From Epinephelus fuscoguttatus (taxonomy: Eukaryota; Chordata; Actinopteri; Perciformes; Serranidae), in assembly GCF_011397635.1 (NCBI RefSeq), contig NC_064773.1, positions 3,152,501 through 3,216,500 of the forward strand: a DNA stretch of 64,000 bases. Direction: 5' to 3'. The notes under the pieces are model-generated. The model did not search any database and had not been told where the DNA came from. It saw only the letters and a list, made by a program, of their open reading frames with translations. The position numbers were made by a program, and so were the translations under genes. Of the stretch, positions 37,940 to 49,813 are shown piece after piece. Position 1 is the stretch's first letter, and the number at the start of each line of letters is the position of its first letter.

Positions 37940-40900
37940 GAGAGACGTCACCATACTGTAGGAAGTACAAGACTCCCGCCTTTCCACAGTGTGTGAGATT
38001 TACAAAATAAGAGAAGTGAATACTAACGATAATAATGATACAACTAACAAAAACAACAACCATAGCAACATACTCTATTTTATGGGTAATTTTGTGACAA
38101 CTCAACCACAATTTAGATCTTTTCACAGTTTATGTCATGTGTTTCATGATTTTGGACATGTAGAAGTTCTAAGTGCCGCAGATCTCACTAAATATATTTA
38201 TAGGCTTTGCAGCAGGAAAACTGACTTTTTAAGATATTTACTGTACATTTTCTCAATTCATTTAATTTAATTGAGATTTATCGTATGGGATATTGTTAAT
38301 ATTCACTGCAGATCCATCAGAGAAAAATATCATAATATTTGTATGATACTTTAACTTCACACTGGCTGTATTATTACATGGTTCTATCACAGGTAAGTAT
38401 TTGTACTATGTTTACTTCAAGGTTTCATGTCTGTGTGATGGGTCCACATATTGGGTTCCTTTCTTATGGGTTTAGGGGATCTGTAAGTTACAGCTTGTAA
38501 TGGTTTAGTTTAATGTACACTAAGTAAGGAAAAATTAGGGAAATGGTCTTTTGTGTTTGTAGAAAAAGTTTTAGATCTTTGAGTCCAGCTCATGGGAGAA
38601 TGGGAGCAAAAACAAAAGTGTTGCATTTATATTTTTGTTCAGTGTATTTCTGGGCACAACTAAAACAAAAGTGCAGATTAAGTTCATTCCTCGTAAATGA
38701 GGTATATAGTCCAAGTACAAAAATGCGACTGACATTAAAAAATGTTTAATGTTTAGGTTTTCGTTTTGGTATCTTTCATAAACCTCAGTAATGTCACTAA
38801 TATTATGTTAGAGGCATCTTTAATGATATTGCACAGAGTGCTACTCGGACACTGCCATGCAGTTCACAAAGAGCAGTAAAGTGCAGAATGATGCAAGCAC
38901 TCTATCATTTATATTACCACCACTATATATTAAGAGTAAGGGCTAGACATGAAGAAATATAGGCCTACAGTTTGTACAGTATGAACATGTGGACAAAATA
39001 TATGGTGCACAAGTATTGATATGAATACACTATAGGGATGGACGGATTACTGAATGGGCCTACAGGGCCCAAAGTGTTAAATCATTCTGCTGAAGAAGTG
39101 ACTCAAAGAGAGATGCAAGTAAAAGAAATAGATGCTAAGTAACCACAAAGACACAAAACAACCTAAAATAGAAAATCTCTATGAAGAGACTAGAAGTACA
39201 AAATAAAAACAATAAAAATAAGCCAAACCTCCACAACGTCTGTATGTCTTGCTCCTCTGTTGATGGTGGGGCCTTTGCATCTCTGTGCCCAGGGGGGCCC
39301 ATTGTGTCATAATCCACCAAGGACTATAGGTGAGATATTTACAGTGTGGATATTAGTTTAATCATTAAACACGTCTTGAGGCATTTGGTCATGTGAGGAC
39401 AGTCACGTTGCATATAGTCTCGCTCACCAGACCTTTCTCAGTTTTGGGCTAAAAAAATTCAGTCAGCAAGCATAAAAACTTCTAACAAATCAAAGAGCAA
39501 TCCAACAAGACAACCTTGACACAGTGCGTGCTCAGATTTCAGCGATTCTATCTTTCATTTCATCTATCCAGTGGATCCTCTGATTCCAGCAATATAACTC
39601 CTCATCAGATTCCCTTCATTTACAACTATGGTATCTTTCTTTAGTCAAAACTTGTGTCCGGTTGCATAAAACTGCTAGACATGTGTAATCCATTACCTCC
39701 ACGCCTTCTTCAGTGTAGTTCTTCAGTAAACACCGTTTCTATTGACTTGTATTGACAGGAGGAAAATCAGATTGCTGTTGACACTCGCCATTTATTCCGG
39801 CATCTGGCAGAGGAAATATTTTACAGTCAGTCTTGGCCTCATTTCTACACGTGCTCTCACACAGGGAGACAGTGCAGCTAAACTGTTGCTTTAGTTTTAA
39901 AATGAACATAAAATACACAAAAAGCGTACCTGGCAGAAGAATAATTGTACAGTCAGTCTTGGCCTCAATTCTAGACGTGCTCTGACACTGGGAATATAAA
40001 ATAAAAAGGGAGTGCAAGTTAGCTAAACCCTGTGTTATGCTAACCAGGTTACACACAAATTAAAAACATGTCATCTTTCACAAAAGGATGTGCTCAACCA
40101 GTCGGGAGCTCAAGTCTTACAAAGGTAACATAAACAACCCCTTAGATATAAAATTATGATAAAAAATACAAAATAATTACAGAGCTGATAACATGGAATC
40201 ATACATGCTGTATATTAACTCTGTTACACCAACATAAAACGACAAGAGCAAAAAACTAAGGCTTTTGTCAACTCCTGGATTTTACCTTCAACAAGTTTCA
40301 ACTTTCAAGTTTTAAAAAAAATGCAGTAAACAAGTTATTGTGGAGTGAGGGTCATGCTTCCTCCCCCTGTCACTCAGGAAGGCTGAGGGGAAAATATCTG
40401 TAGCTGTGAGGAGAGTCACACCTCTGCTGCTCTCCTCTGTTGATAAGTAGAGAACAGTCCCTTACTAGGTATTATGTCCACGTGCTATAGTTTTCTTTGC
40501 CTGGGAACATGTAGAAGAGGTCTGGTTGATCAATTTCTCAAAATAAAGCACTTGTTACCTTCAGTGACGCGTAATTATGTGACACAAGGGAGTGTAATTT
40601 CCTGCATTCACCACTGGTATTTTGGGGAGTATCTGCACTTGACTTGAGTTTTTGAATGTCATGTACTCAACCATGGGAGTGACGGAAAACTAGATTTTGA
40701 TCTTTTGTTTTGTAATGTAGCCTCCATTCTTATGTTAGCATACACCTCACTAAGAAATAAACTACTTTTTATTTTATTTAAAGAACGCATTCTTGTTTTA
40801 CTTTCAATACTTAAAAATACCTTTAAAAGTTAAGTACAAGAAATATCAAGTACTTAAATAATTTTACTCCAGTAGGCGACTTAAACTCATTCCAGAATCG

Positions 40901-41095
40901 TTTTCTGGCGAGAAATCTGTAGGATACTTTTACTCATGCGTCTTTCAGGCGCTTTCTGCTGCTTCAGCACCATTTAAGAGCCTCTCATGTTCGTTTACCA
41001 GTAATAGCTTCTCTGTAATTGTCTGCACATATACGAATATACTCGGTGCAATGACAAAGACACAAATAGTAGACATATGCTCTTTTCTGGATGTG
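37940..41095. other. Spacer between H2A and H1 pseudogene
   Basis: No gene is seen. A partial tandem duplication (cagtcttggcctca phrase) lies at 39822-39870 and 39950-39995. A diverged copy of the 39480-39800 sequence seems to occur at 43440-43760. Confidence 0.5.
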
Positions 41096-41098
41096 GAT

Positions 41099-41114
41099 GG
41101 CTCTTAGAAGAGCC
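41099..41114 (-). terminator. Histone-type stem-loop after the H1 pseudogene
   Basis: On the minus strand GGCTCTTCTAAGAGCC: an intact stem with loop TCTA in place of TTTA. The downstream gaaaagagcat is an apparent U7 element. It lies about 95 bases after the stop, farther than in the active genes. Confidence 0.75.
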
Positions 41115-41208
41115 TGGTTATTTGAAGCAAACTTCACTTCTTACACGCAAACTTGGGATAGTAGTTGGGATACAGACTTAGAGTAAGCAGCCATGTTGGG
41201 TGTTGTTG

Positions 41209-41600
41209 TTAGGCCTTCTTCTTCGAGGTCTTTTTATTCTTCGAGACCGGGGTTTTCTTAGCTGCTACAGGCTTCTCTGCTTTCTTGGGCGTTGCTGCTT
41301 TTGGCTTCTTGGCGGCGGCCTTGTCCGCTACTGATTCGGGCTTTACAGCATTCTTGTTCGCCTTGTAAGACCCGGAAGCTCCGCATCCACTCATCTGCAG
41401 CAGGGCTCCTGTCTTTACCAAGTACTTAACGGCGCGTTTAATTTAGATAGCATGGGTCTCCACATCGTAGCCCTGCGCGGCCAGCGCCTTCTTCAAAGCG
41501 ATATATGACATACCTTTACGGTCTTTGGTGGCGGACACCGCCCTAAAGACGAGGTCAGCGGTGCCCAGAGGGGCGTTCTTCTTCCTGCGAGGTCTGCCCG
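41209..41600 (-). pseudogene. Linker histone H1 pseudogene
   Basis: Minus-strand sequence encodes an H1 winged helix (GRPRRKKNAPLGTADL, DRKGMSYIALKKALAAQGYD) and a Lys/Ala/Pro tail (KKPKAATPKKAEKPVAAKK, ending KNKKTSKKKA). The frame has a stop (TAA) inside the winged helix between HAI and IKRAVKYL, and no N-terminal Met in frame: a TGA lies a few codons upstream of GRPRRKK. The C-terminal 70 codons remain open from a Val/Met position. GC-rich third positions resemble the active core histones, so decay is probably recent. A stem-loop and part of an H1-like promoter survive. Confidence 0.85.
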
Positions 41601-41652
41601 GTCTGTCACAACTGCGACGTCACATCCTGCAAAGAGAGGTTCTTGAACACAA

Positions 41653-41759
41653 CATGAGAACCGTGGAGACTCAGCCCAGCCTGCTGCTCTGCGGTGCAGC
41701 ATGAACTCTGACACACCTGCGCTTTCATGCTGCACATGAACGCATAAGACACACATCTG
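41653..41759 (-). promoter_or_regulatory. Relic H1 promoter block
   Basis: On the minus strand this contains cagatgtgtgtcttatgcgt and, about 85 bases on, ggctgagtctccacggttct. Both blocks recur, in the same order, upstream of the linker-histone gene at 45921. The H1-box position reads AAAGCGC here. Confidence 0.65.
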
Positions 41760-42289
41760 GGGGAAGGGTTAAAGTCTGAACTTGAATCGAGCTGGAAGCA
41801 TAGGAGTTACAGGTCAAAGGAAAGCTGCTCTTCAGCTTGTTTGGGAAGTCTTTAAATCTCATCAGTCTGCCGCTGTGAGTCTTTTCCTTGTGCTTTCTCC
41901 CCTAAATGCTTTAAAATACACCAGAAGTCCGTTTAAAAGAGTTAAACAGTGAGAAAAGGCATTTGTTCAGACGCTCAATGTAAAAAGAGTCAAGTCTTGT
42001 GAATATCTTTCATTAAACAGAGGCTATTTTGGCATCTGCAAACACACTCAGGGATGGGCCACTGGCTTGCACACTTCTTGAAACTATTATTATTGGTTAT
42101 TTGTATTTAAAGTTATGATACAACCACATAAAGATCATAGTTTGTAATATATGAAATGTGTTTAACTGGTATGTTTAACACTGGACGCAAAGGCTCTCAC
42201 ACTTCTTTAGATGGCTGATGAGCCAAAGCTCACACAAACTGTTAACACCAGACATTATGTAGTAAGCTTCATTCTTGATTATCTTGCTA

Positions 42290-43110
42290 TATAATGACAA
42301 AAACTCTGTGTGTGTGTGTGTCTGTTCCATGTTTTTCTCCTCACTGACTTGGTCAATCCATGTGAAATTTGGCACAGTGGTAGAGGGTCATGGGAGGATG
42401 CCAATGAAGCAATATTACATCAATTGGCCAAAGGGGGGCGCTATAGCAACCCATTGAAATGTCAAACTTTGAATGGGCATATCTCATGCCCCGTATGTCG
42501 TAGAGACATGAAACTTTGCACAGAGATGCCTCTCCTCATGAGGAACACATTTGCCTCAAGAACCCATAACTTCCGCTTATATAGATTTTCCACCATTTTG
42601 AATTTTTTGAAAAACACTTCAAATGGATCTCTTCCTAGGAAGTTTGAGCGATCTGCATGAAACTGGGTGAACATAATCTAGGGAGCAATATCTAAAGTTC
42701 CCTCTTGGCAAAAGTTGGAAAACTTACTAAAACTGAGCTTCTATAAGGCAATGAATATTGCGGAGGGCGTGGCTCATCACATAAAGGTGTAGAACATCTC
42801 AAGGGTTTCACCCATCACCACGCAACTTTGTAGGCATATGACCACACATAATCTGAGGGGGGCCCTCCATTATTGACCCCATCAAACAAAATGGGGGCGC
42901 TAGAGAGCTCATTTCTTATCTAGGCCTAACCGCCATATGGATTTTTACTAACCTTGGTAGATATGTAGAACAGGACGCCTCAAGGTGACTGGAGAAATTT
43001 AACTCTAATTGGCAACTGGGTGGCGCTATAACAACAGAAAAATGCTTCAAAATGGCTAAAATGCGACCGATCGCTGTGGCTCCCCCTGTGGACCAATGTT
43101 GGTGTTGTTT
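42290..43110. repeat. Dispersed fish repeat of unknown class
   Basis: This contains phrases such as gtgaaatttggcacagtgg, gggggcgctatagcaac and ggcgctagagagctc that I associate with a high-copy teleost repeat. There is no coding capacity and no terminal repeat that I could set. Confidence 0.5.
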
Positions 43111-45242
43111 CTAATGTTTGGTATGACTAAGTCATGGTATGGTATGCTGTACATAATCACGGAAACTGTCAGTGTGTCATTCTGTCAGTCAGTCATTCTG
43201 TCTGTCCCACGTTTTTCAAAAACTCTGAATACATTGCTCTTCTTAATGAGATCAGCTGACTATTTAATCTGCAATTTCCTATGAGCTGTATCCCAAACAC
43301 ACACCATGTGAAACTGTATGTGTACGTAACTGTGCACTCAGTGGGTTTGGACTAGTTTTATACATTGTCAGAGAAACTATGATTCAGTTGAGGGAAGCAG
43401 AAAGAGACCTATACGCAAAAAGTATTATCTGCCTGAACACACATGCTTGTATTGCAGCGTTCCCAATATCTTTCATGACAAGGTTTCCACACAAATGACA
43501 CATGAAATCAATCCTGACAATCCACTGATGCCAGCAGTATAACTCCCATAAACATTCACAGCAACAAACTGTGCTTTGTACTCAAATCTTGCTTCAGGCC
43601 GTTAAAAATTGGTAGAAATGTGTGACAAACGGCCTCCAGGCTTATTTCTTTTAAGTGTGCTTCAGTCTGTCAACAACGTCTCTGGTTACTTGAACTGCCA
43701 GGAGACCGGAGGGTGACTTCCTTTGTCTCCACCTTCTGTGCCACAGTCTGTGTCTCCATCTTCTGACTGAATCTGGTACTAAGTGTCCTATTCTGGTTTT
43801 CATCATCTTTCATGACAAGGTTATTCTGTCTGTAGATTGTCTGTCCCAACAGTGACAGATAATTCTCCTTTGACAAGCCTTGGCAGCACATATAATTCAC
43901 ATTTAAAACACATTTAAAATACAAAAAGGGGATTAAACAGAAAATCAGGTTAAAGTGCAGTTTCTGTTTTAGATTGTTCAGGGGGATTATTGCAGAGGGA
44001 ATGGAGGATTTCTTGTAGATGTTTTTCAGGGCCAGTCAGACTTTGTACTGGGAGTGGCTTTCCTGATCACTGAGCGGTTTTACAGTTCAGATAGAAGAGT
44101 TTGGTGTGAGCAGATTATTTTGCTGGCCTGATTAGTTACATGGGAGAGTTTTATCTTGTGTTTGGTCATGAGTGAGTTGTATCAGAAACAAATGCTGAAG
44201 GTGGGAATGTAATCAATCAACAGTTGTTTTCAGACAAAATTAATACCTACAGTTCTACAGTAATACTTGTAAGTGACACTGAGTGTGTTTTACAGCTTCA
44301 CGAGAGGCACAGGTGGCACACAAATGTACCTAAAATGGCCAATTTGGAAACTGCAACTTTACAAAATCTGCTCTATTTCACTTAATTACACTTTATTAAC
44401 ATCTGTCAGTGTGCTGGTAATGTTCAGAATTTATGAACAGTCAGCTCTGCAATACTTTTAAAATATCAGTATTGAGGTGTTTGGATTAAAATATTGTGAT
44501 ATTTTCTATTCCCTGAACAGGTGTTACTATATAACTACCATACATATTCATATAATGACTATAAACCAGAATATTTAGAATTAAAACAGTCATTGGAATA
44601 GTAGAGCAACATTAGGAGAATATTAATGTTTCTAAATATATCATACAGGACATATTTCTGCCATCCAAAAGACCAAGCAAGGGTGAAGGCAACGTATATC
44701 CTCTCATTCAGTGGTGTAGTGGTTGATGAGGTGGTATATGGCAGTTTAGTTGATAGGTAGGTAAACTGTCACTGGATAGAAAAAGAAGTGGGTATACCCC
44801 GTATACCTGAGTATACCCTCCACTACGCAACTGCTCTCATTAGAGGAAAGTGGTTGCACCTGAGGGAGGTCAGGTGTTCTGTTCAGAGGACTTTTAACCT
44901 GTGCATTTGTCCCTTCAGAGGCAGTGACTTCATAATACTTCTGCCAGGTTTTTAGGTATTAAATGAGAAAATGAAAACATGAAAGCATGTCTTATAGACA
45001 TCCCACACTCATCTTAGGATCTTTTAAGTCAAGATGATACCACTAGTACTTGCCCACTAATAACAGTACATGCATCATTAATACAAAAGGGAATAAACAC
45101 TATAGACACTACATGTTATAATCACACTCATATTTATCTTAATCAAATAATGGCATTTACTTTAGCTTTATACTGGCCTCGGACCACATGAACAGCTGAC
45201 TTGGTTTGCTACAGTAAGAAGCTGAGTGGATCTCCCAAAGTA

Positions 45243-45284
<42 letters not shown>

Positions 45285-45742
45285 CTATATAGTTATTTTA
45301 TGTGCATTCACTTTCTGGACTTTGATGTACGTAAAATTTGTCTTAAATGAATGAATTTTAAAGCAGAATAACGTAAGTGATCTCCACAGCGACTGTTCAT
45401 CATGGCAAGCGCAAAGTTCCAATGAACTTTTAAGTGTGTTTGCAGAAACCAAACTAACCTCTTTTTCATACAGATTCAACAGCAACAGATGACTGATTTC
45501 ACTTTGAGACTTAAACAAACGGCTAATCTCAGCATCTAACTGGTGTCAGTGGTTTTCGAAGGTATTTTAAAACATTTAGGGGCGGAACTGCAGGAAAAAG
45601 TCACAGAGCAGAGCCTCTCGCGGCAGGAGTTGGGGGAAGTTTAAAGGATTCTCGAAAGTCTTCAAAGCTTTATGTCACTTGTGTATAAGGAGAAACTCAT
45701 TCGCTATTATTTCTAGTTGATTTGAGACGTTAGTGCCTCCTC
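43111..45742. other. Spacer before the linker histone gene
   Basis: No gene is seen. A (CAA)n microsatellite lies at 45245-45284. Confidence 0.55.
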
Positions 45743-45840
45743 CAGATGTGTGTTTTATACGTTTATAGGTAAAGAGAAAACACAAGTGTGTCAGTGCTCC
45801 AGCTGCACTTCAGGGCGGCTGAGTCTCTACGGTTCTCATG
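45743..45840 (+). promoter_or_regulatory. Linker histone promoter with H1 box
   Basis: An H1-box-like AAACACAAG lies at 45778-45786. The flanking blocks cagatgtgtgttttatacgt (45743) and ggctgagtctctacggttct (45817) are shared with the H1 pseudogene. No convincing TATA box was found. Confidence 0.65.
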
Positions 45841-45920
45841 CGGTGTATTAGTACCTCTGTTTAGCGGAAGTGCTTGTTCAGATGTAGCAGACTGCAGTGG
45901 AGGGTGTCTGCGCCACCACG

Positions 45921-46343
45921 ATGGTTAAACCTAAACCTAAACCTAAAGCTAAACCCACGACATCATCTGGCGGTCGGCCTCAGAAACTAGACCCGGTTAG
46001 AAAAATCGCCAGGTGTAATGTTGCCGAGCTCATCTTAAAAGCAGTGTGCGCTTACCAGGACCGGAAAGGTATATCCACTATAGCATTGAAGAAGGAACTG
46101 GCTGCCTTAGATATCGATGTGGAGGGCAACAATCGCGTCATCAAAAGCAGTATTAACTGGTTGTTGTCGAAAAAAGCCATTGTCCAAGCTTCGCCGAAGG
46201 GAATTGGCGCCATGGGATCCTTCAAGCGGGGTGATGCCGCTGAGTTGATCGCAGTAAAATTGGCCGCCGAGGTTCGGAGAACCGAGAACGCTAAGGCAAA
46301 ACCTCCCAAGAAATCTGAAGCAGGTAAAACCGCAGCGAAGTAG
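45921..46343 (+). CDS. Short, divergent linker histone (H1-like)
   Basis: 140 residues with an H1/H5 winged-helix domain at about 35-110: VAELILKAVCAYQDRKGIST, ALKKELAALDIDVEGNN, then SINWLLSKKAIVQ and a GIGAMGSFKR wing in place of the usual GTGASGSFK. The N-tail is a short KPKPKPKAKP repeat. The C-tail is only about 30 residues (usual H1 about 100) and has no S/TPKK motif. I start at ATG 45921 (context accacgATGG); upstream in-frame sequence has no ATG. An H1-box promoter and a stem-loop with U7-type element show it is built as a replication-dependent histone gene. Third positions are less GC-rich than in the core genes. It is intact; the exact paralogue class is unknown to me. Confidence 0.85.
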   Translation: MVKPKPKPKAKPTTSSGGRPQKLDPVRKIARCNVAELILKAVCAYQDRKGISTIALKKELAALDIDVEGNNRVIKSSINWLLSKKAIVQASPKGIGAMGSFKRGDAAELIAVKLAAEVRRTENAKAKPPKKSEAGKTAAK

Positions 46344-46374
46344 TGCAAATGAAAGTTTGGTTCACTGACTAAAA

Positions 46375-46390
46375 GGCTCTTCTCAGAGCC
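46375..46390 (+). terminator. Histone 3' stem-loop, linker histone
   Basis: GGCTCTTCTCAGAGCC has a perfect six-pair stem and the loop TCTC, which departs from the usual TTTA/TTTC. The following ttaaagagcac matches the U7-binding element. Confidence 0.9.
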
Positions 46391-46788
46391 GCCCAAATGC
46401 GATTAAAGAGCACTTTTCCTGGATCTGATATACTGTGTGTGTGTGACAGACATAGAATGATGAAACAGAATATAAAAGATAAAGTACAGTGGTTATAATG
46501 TGGGGTGAAATATAACAAACATTTGTGGTAGATGTAAACACAGAGTCTTTAGGAGTAGGGGAGAGCGGGGTCAGTTGGGACACTCTTGTATCAGCACAAA
46601 ATAACCTTTACTGACTCACAGGTACGGGTGGGCGATATATTTAATACACTCCATGTATCTTATTTTGTTTCAAATACAGTAATAAAATGACTTTTTGTAT
46701 TGTGAACATTGTGTGAAAATGGTCGTTCTATAAAGCCACTGGTATGAGTCTCTTAAAGACACACACAAAGTAACTGCGACTTCTTATG

Positions 46789-47345
46789 TCAGATTTATAC
46801 TGCTGTGTTGAATCAATGCCATACATATGCTGTGGCCTGACGTGCACCTGACCAGAAATGTAACTACACATTGCGGTGATGCAGACCTCCTGTCTGTCTC
46901 TGTACGCTGAAACCATTTCCCTTTATTTACTTTAATTTCACAGTTAAGAAACAATAAATTGTGAAGACAATAAAGCCTCCACAAAAATAGCATTTTAAGT
47001 GATTGTTTATCCTGACTTCATATGAGTAGAGAGAATCTCTGCTAGTCGCTAGGCTAATTTATACAATGTAAAATGCCATAGGCTTGTGCTAATAACGTTA
47101 GCATGTTGTATTTGTGGGGAAAATGTGTCCAGATAAAGACAAGTGTTTGTCTGTGAATGCTGCGAGTTATAGTGAAGCTGATTTGTGTACTTGTGTTTGA
47201 AACTGTCTCTATTAAGCCATGTTTAATGTGTGTTTAATGTGTGTTCAATGCATGTTTTATGTCAACTCAACTTTACAGCACTTCACAGAAACCTCCATCG
47301 CTGACTAATGTTTTGTTGGTGTAACCGCTGAACAAGTATAATATA
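46789..47345 (+). mobile_element. Non-autonomous DNA element, family A copy 3
   Basis: It begins agatttatactgctgtg and carries the full family signature (gctaggctaatttat, gttagcatgttg). The right end (gaacaagtata) is degraded. Confidence 0.7.
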
Positions 47346-47979
47346 GACTCATTGATTTTGTTGTAGTTACTACTTACTGTGTGAAATGACAAAATTCGGA
47401 GCTATTTGGGTTATTGAAAGTCTTTATAAATCAGTGACATCTAACCTGGTGCAAACAGTAGCAATAAATACACTAAGGTAAATGAATGTGTCCTGAAATA
47501 TTAAGGCCTAACTAGAAAATTTCACAAGAAATTTGACTGGTGCCTGCAGCCACTGCCGAACCCGAAGCAAGTATTGATATGAATCATTGATATGTACTGC
47601 CTACTACAAGTACTGCATGTTACATGTACCACAGTACTAAAAGTACTGAGCACTTTTTGTGTAAAAAGTTTTTATTTACAACATGTTGAGTGTGTATTTA
47701 TCATTCATAATCCTAAAAGTAGCAACAGTAATATTGTAGTAGTTGTAGTGATAAAGGCTGTAGTAGGATATGACATATGGAAAACACTGGTTTACCTGCT
47801 GTTTAAAATGGAGATTCAGCTGCTCTAATCTCTGCATTTGAGATTCAGTGACAAGCACAGACACCCAGCTGTCAATAGCCTTTTTAGTAGAACTGTGCAA
47901 ATTAGCAGGAAAGCCCAATCAGTGTTTTTTCAGCATTGGCAGTATAAAAACAAAATCGGGGAGTGCAGCAAAATGCCGC
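47346..47979. other. Spacer, no gene recognised
   Basis: No coding sequence is supported here. Part may belong to the Harbinger-type element downstream. Confidence 0.45.
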
Positions 47980-48228
47980 CTACCTACTTTTGTTTATACA
48001 GAATGTGCCTTTTTCGGGGCAATGGGGGGCGTGAGCAAGTAACAAAACGTGTAGCTCAGCGTGTGACGTAAACAGTGACGTGGGAGGGAAGCCGCAGCTG
48101 GTCAGTCCTTCGGTGATTCTCTCGTAAGTCGGCCCGTTCTTCACCGTCCCCGTCATCTGACGGTTAATGGCCTCTTCGTTTGCGAGGACAAGGAGGGTGC
48201 GCAATTCCTTGTCTCCCCAGTTGCTCAT
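47980..48228 (-). CDS. Myb-like DNA-binding ORF of a Harbinger-type transposon (partial)
   Basis: The start, MSNWGDKELRTLLVLANEEA then INRQMTGTVKNGPTYERITE, matches the Myb/SANT-like DNA-binding protein that accompanies PIF/Harbinger transposases. Homology fades after about residue 47, so the frame is degraded or spliced. A LINE has inserted across its start codon. The limits of the parent element were not found. Confidence 0.6.
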   Translation of the reverse strand: MSNWGDKELRTLLVLANEEAINRQMTGTVKNGPTYERITEGLTSCGFPPTSLFTSHAELHVLLLAHAPHCPEKGTFCINKSR

Positions 48229-48234
48229 CTTTAC

Positions 48235-49800
48235 TTTTTTTTTTTAAAAAATTAATAAACTTTATTTAATTTCAAACACAAGTGCAGCCAGAATTTATCA
48301 GCATACAAATTAGATAACACAATACATGACAACAATACAACCAAAAGGATGGGAAGTGTCCTTTAGTCAGAGTTACAGATCCAGGATGTGCCAGGGGAGG
48401 CACTTAGATTTGTCCACTGTTTTCCTCCTCCAGAGGTCTGTGAGTACCTGCCTCACGACCATGTTGCTGTCTATGACAGTCTGATGTAGAGTCATGGCAC
48501 ATCTTGTTTTCCATATTTTAACACAAACTACACTGATGATCATTTGAAACAACTCTTTGTGTTTCGGGGGCATCTTCTCATCCAAAAGTCCATACATAAC
48601 AGATTTGTAGCATATTTTAAAATTCACACCCAGACCTTTTAAAATGCTCCACACCTCTTGTGCTCTGTAACAGTTCATTAGCAGATGTTCTTGAGTTTCA
48701 GGCTCGGAGCAGTTGATCATTGGACATATTTTGGTGGTGACGTAACAACTCCATGAAACAACTGCTCTCACTGGGAGTCTGCCCACTGATGTCAGCCATC
48801 TGCTGTCTCTGATGCTCTCTGACATGGTTTTATTTTTTAATATATTTATCACTTCATTGCTATAATTACCAGATATGTGTTTATATTTTATAAGGCCTCC
48901 ATATTTATAATTATTAATCGTATGAACTACACCAATCAATATTTAAATGTTGGTGTTCCATTAGATAATCAGCATATAATAATTTATAATATGGGCCAGT
49001 TCTGTCTCTCCCTCTCCTTTTTCTCCACAATGATCTGTTCCCTATCCAGAGAGCATTTCTGAGGAATGCAGCAGACACATTTCTAACAAAAGCGACCTAT
49101 AATTTAATGCTCAGATCCACAGCCCCCAAACCCCCATATTCCTTACCTTTATACATTATTTCTCTTTTAGTGACCTCTCTGGTTGTACCCCACACTAGAT
49201 TAACACACTGTTTATTTAATTTCATAATCATTTTCTCTGACGGAGGAAAGATGTTAGCCTGAAAGAGGAGTTTGAACAGGATGAAAGTTTTAATTATGTT
49301 GATTCTGGTTTTATAACTGCTACCTTTTTGTTTTTCCATTTTTTTGTTGGTTTTTTTTACTACTTCTTTGGTTTCAGTCAGTTTTTGCTCCCAGTTTCTT
49401 TCACTACAATCATTACTACAGAATGTTATAGCCAAAATTTTTATTTCGTGGTTAATTTGAACATTAATGTTCGGTTTATCCCTCTCGTCTCCGATCCAAA
49501 CTCCCTCTGTTTTACTATGATTCAACTTAGCACCAGATGCCAGTTCATACAGATTTAAACGATTAGTTAGAGCATCCATTTCCAATTGGTTCTTTATAAT
49601 AACAGTGACGTCACCAGCGTAGGCAATTGCTGTAAACTTGGGCATGTGACCCACACATATACCAGAGATTAAACTTTCAGAGCTGATTAAAGGGCTTATG
49701 GCCAAAATGTACAAAGCAGCACTAAGAAGGCAGCCCTGCTTGGCCCCTCTCTCGACTTCAAAGGGCTCAGATAAAACACCATTTACATTAACACAGACAC
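48235..49800 (-). mobile_element. 5'-truncated L1-clade (Tx1-like) LINE with target duplications
   Basis: It is bounded by identical 13-base copies of tgctcatctttac (48222-48234 and 49801-49813), with a poly-A tail on the minus strand at about 48235-48246. RT motifs appear as AKQGCLLSAALYILAISPL and AYAGDVTVIIK, where the catalytic YADD has become YAGD. A C-terminal CPMINC...ETQEHLLMNC cysteine motif lies at about 48700. The frame is broken between 48939 and 49097. It is the last 1.55 kb of an element. Confidence 0.9.
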
Positions 49801-49813
49801 TGCTCATCTTTAC

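Noticed and set aside
41209-41421. The 70-codon frame as a short functional basic protein
   Set aside because: It is the C-terminal part of an H1 gene whose winged helix carries a stop upstream; homology continues through that stop.
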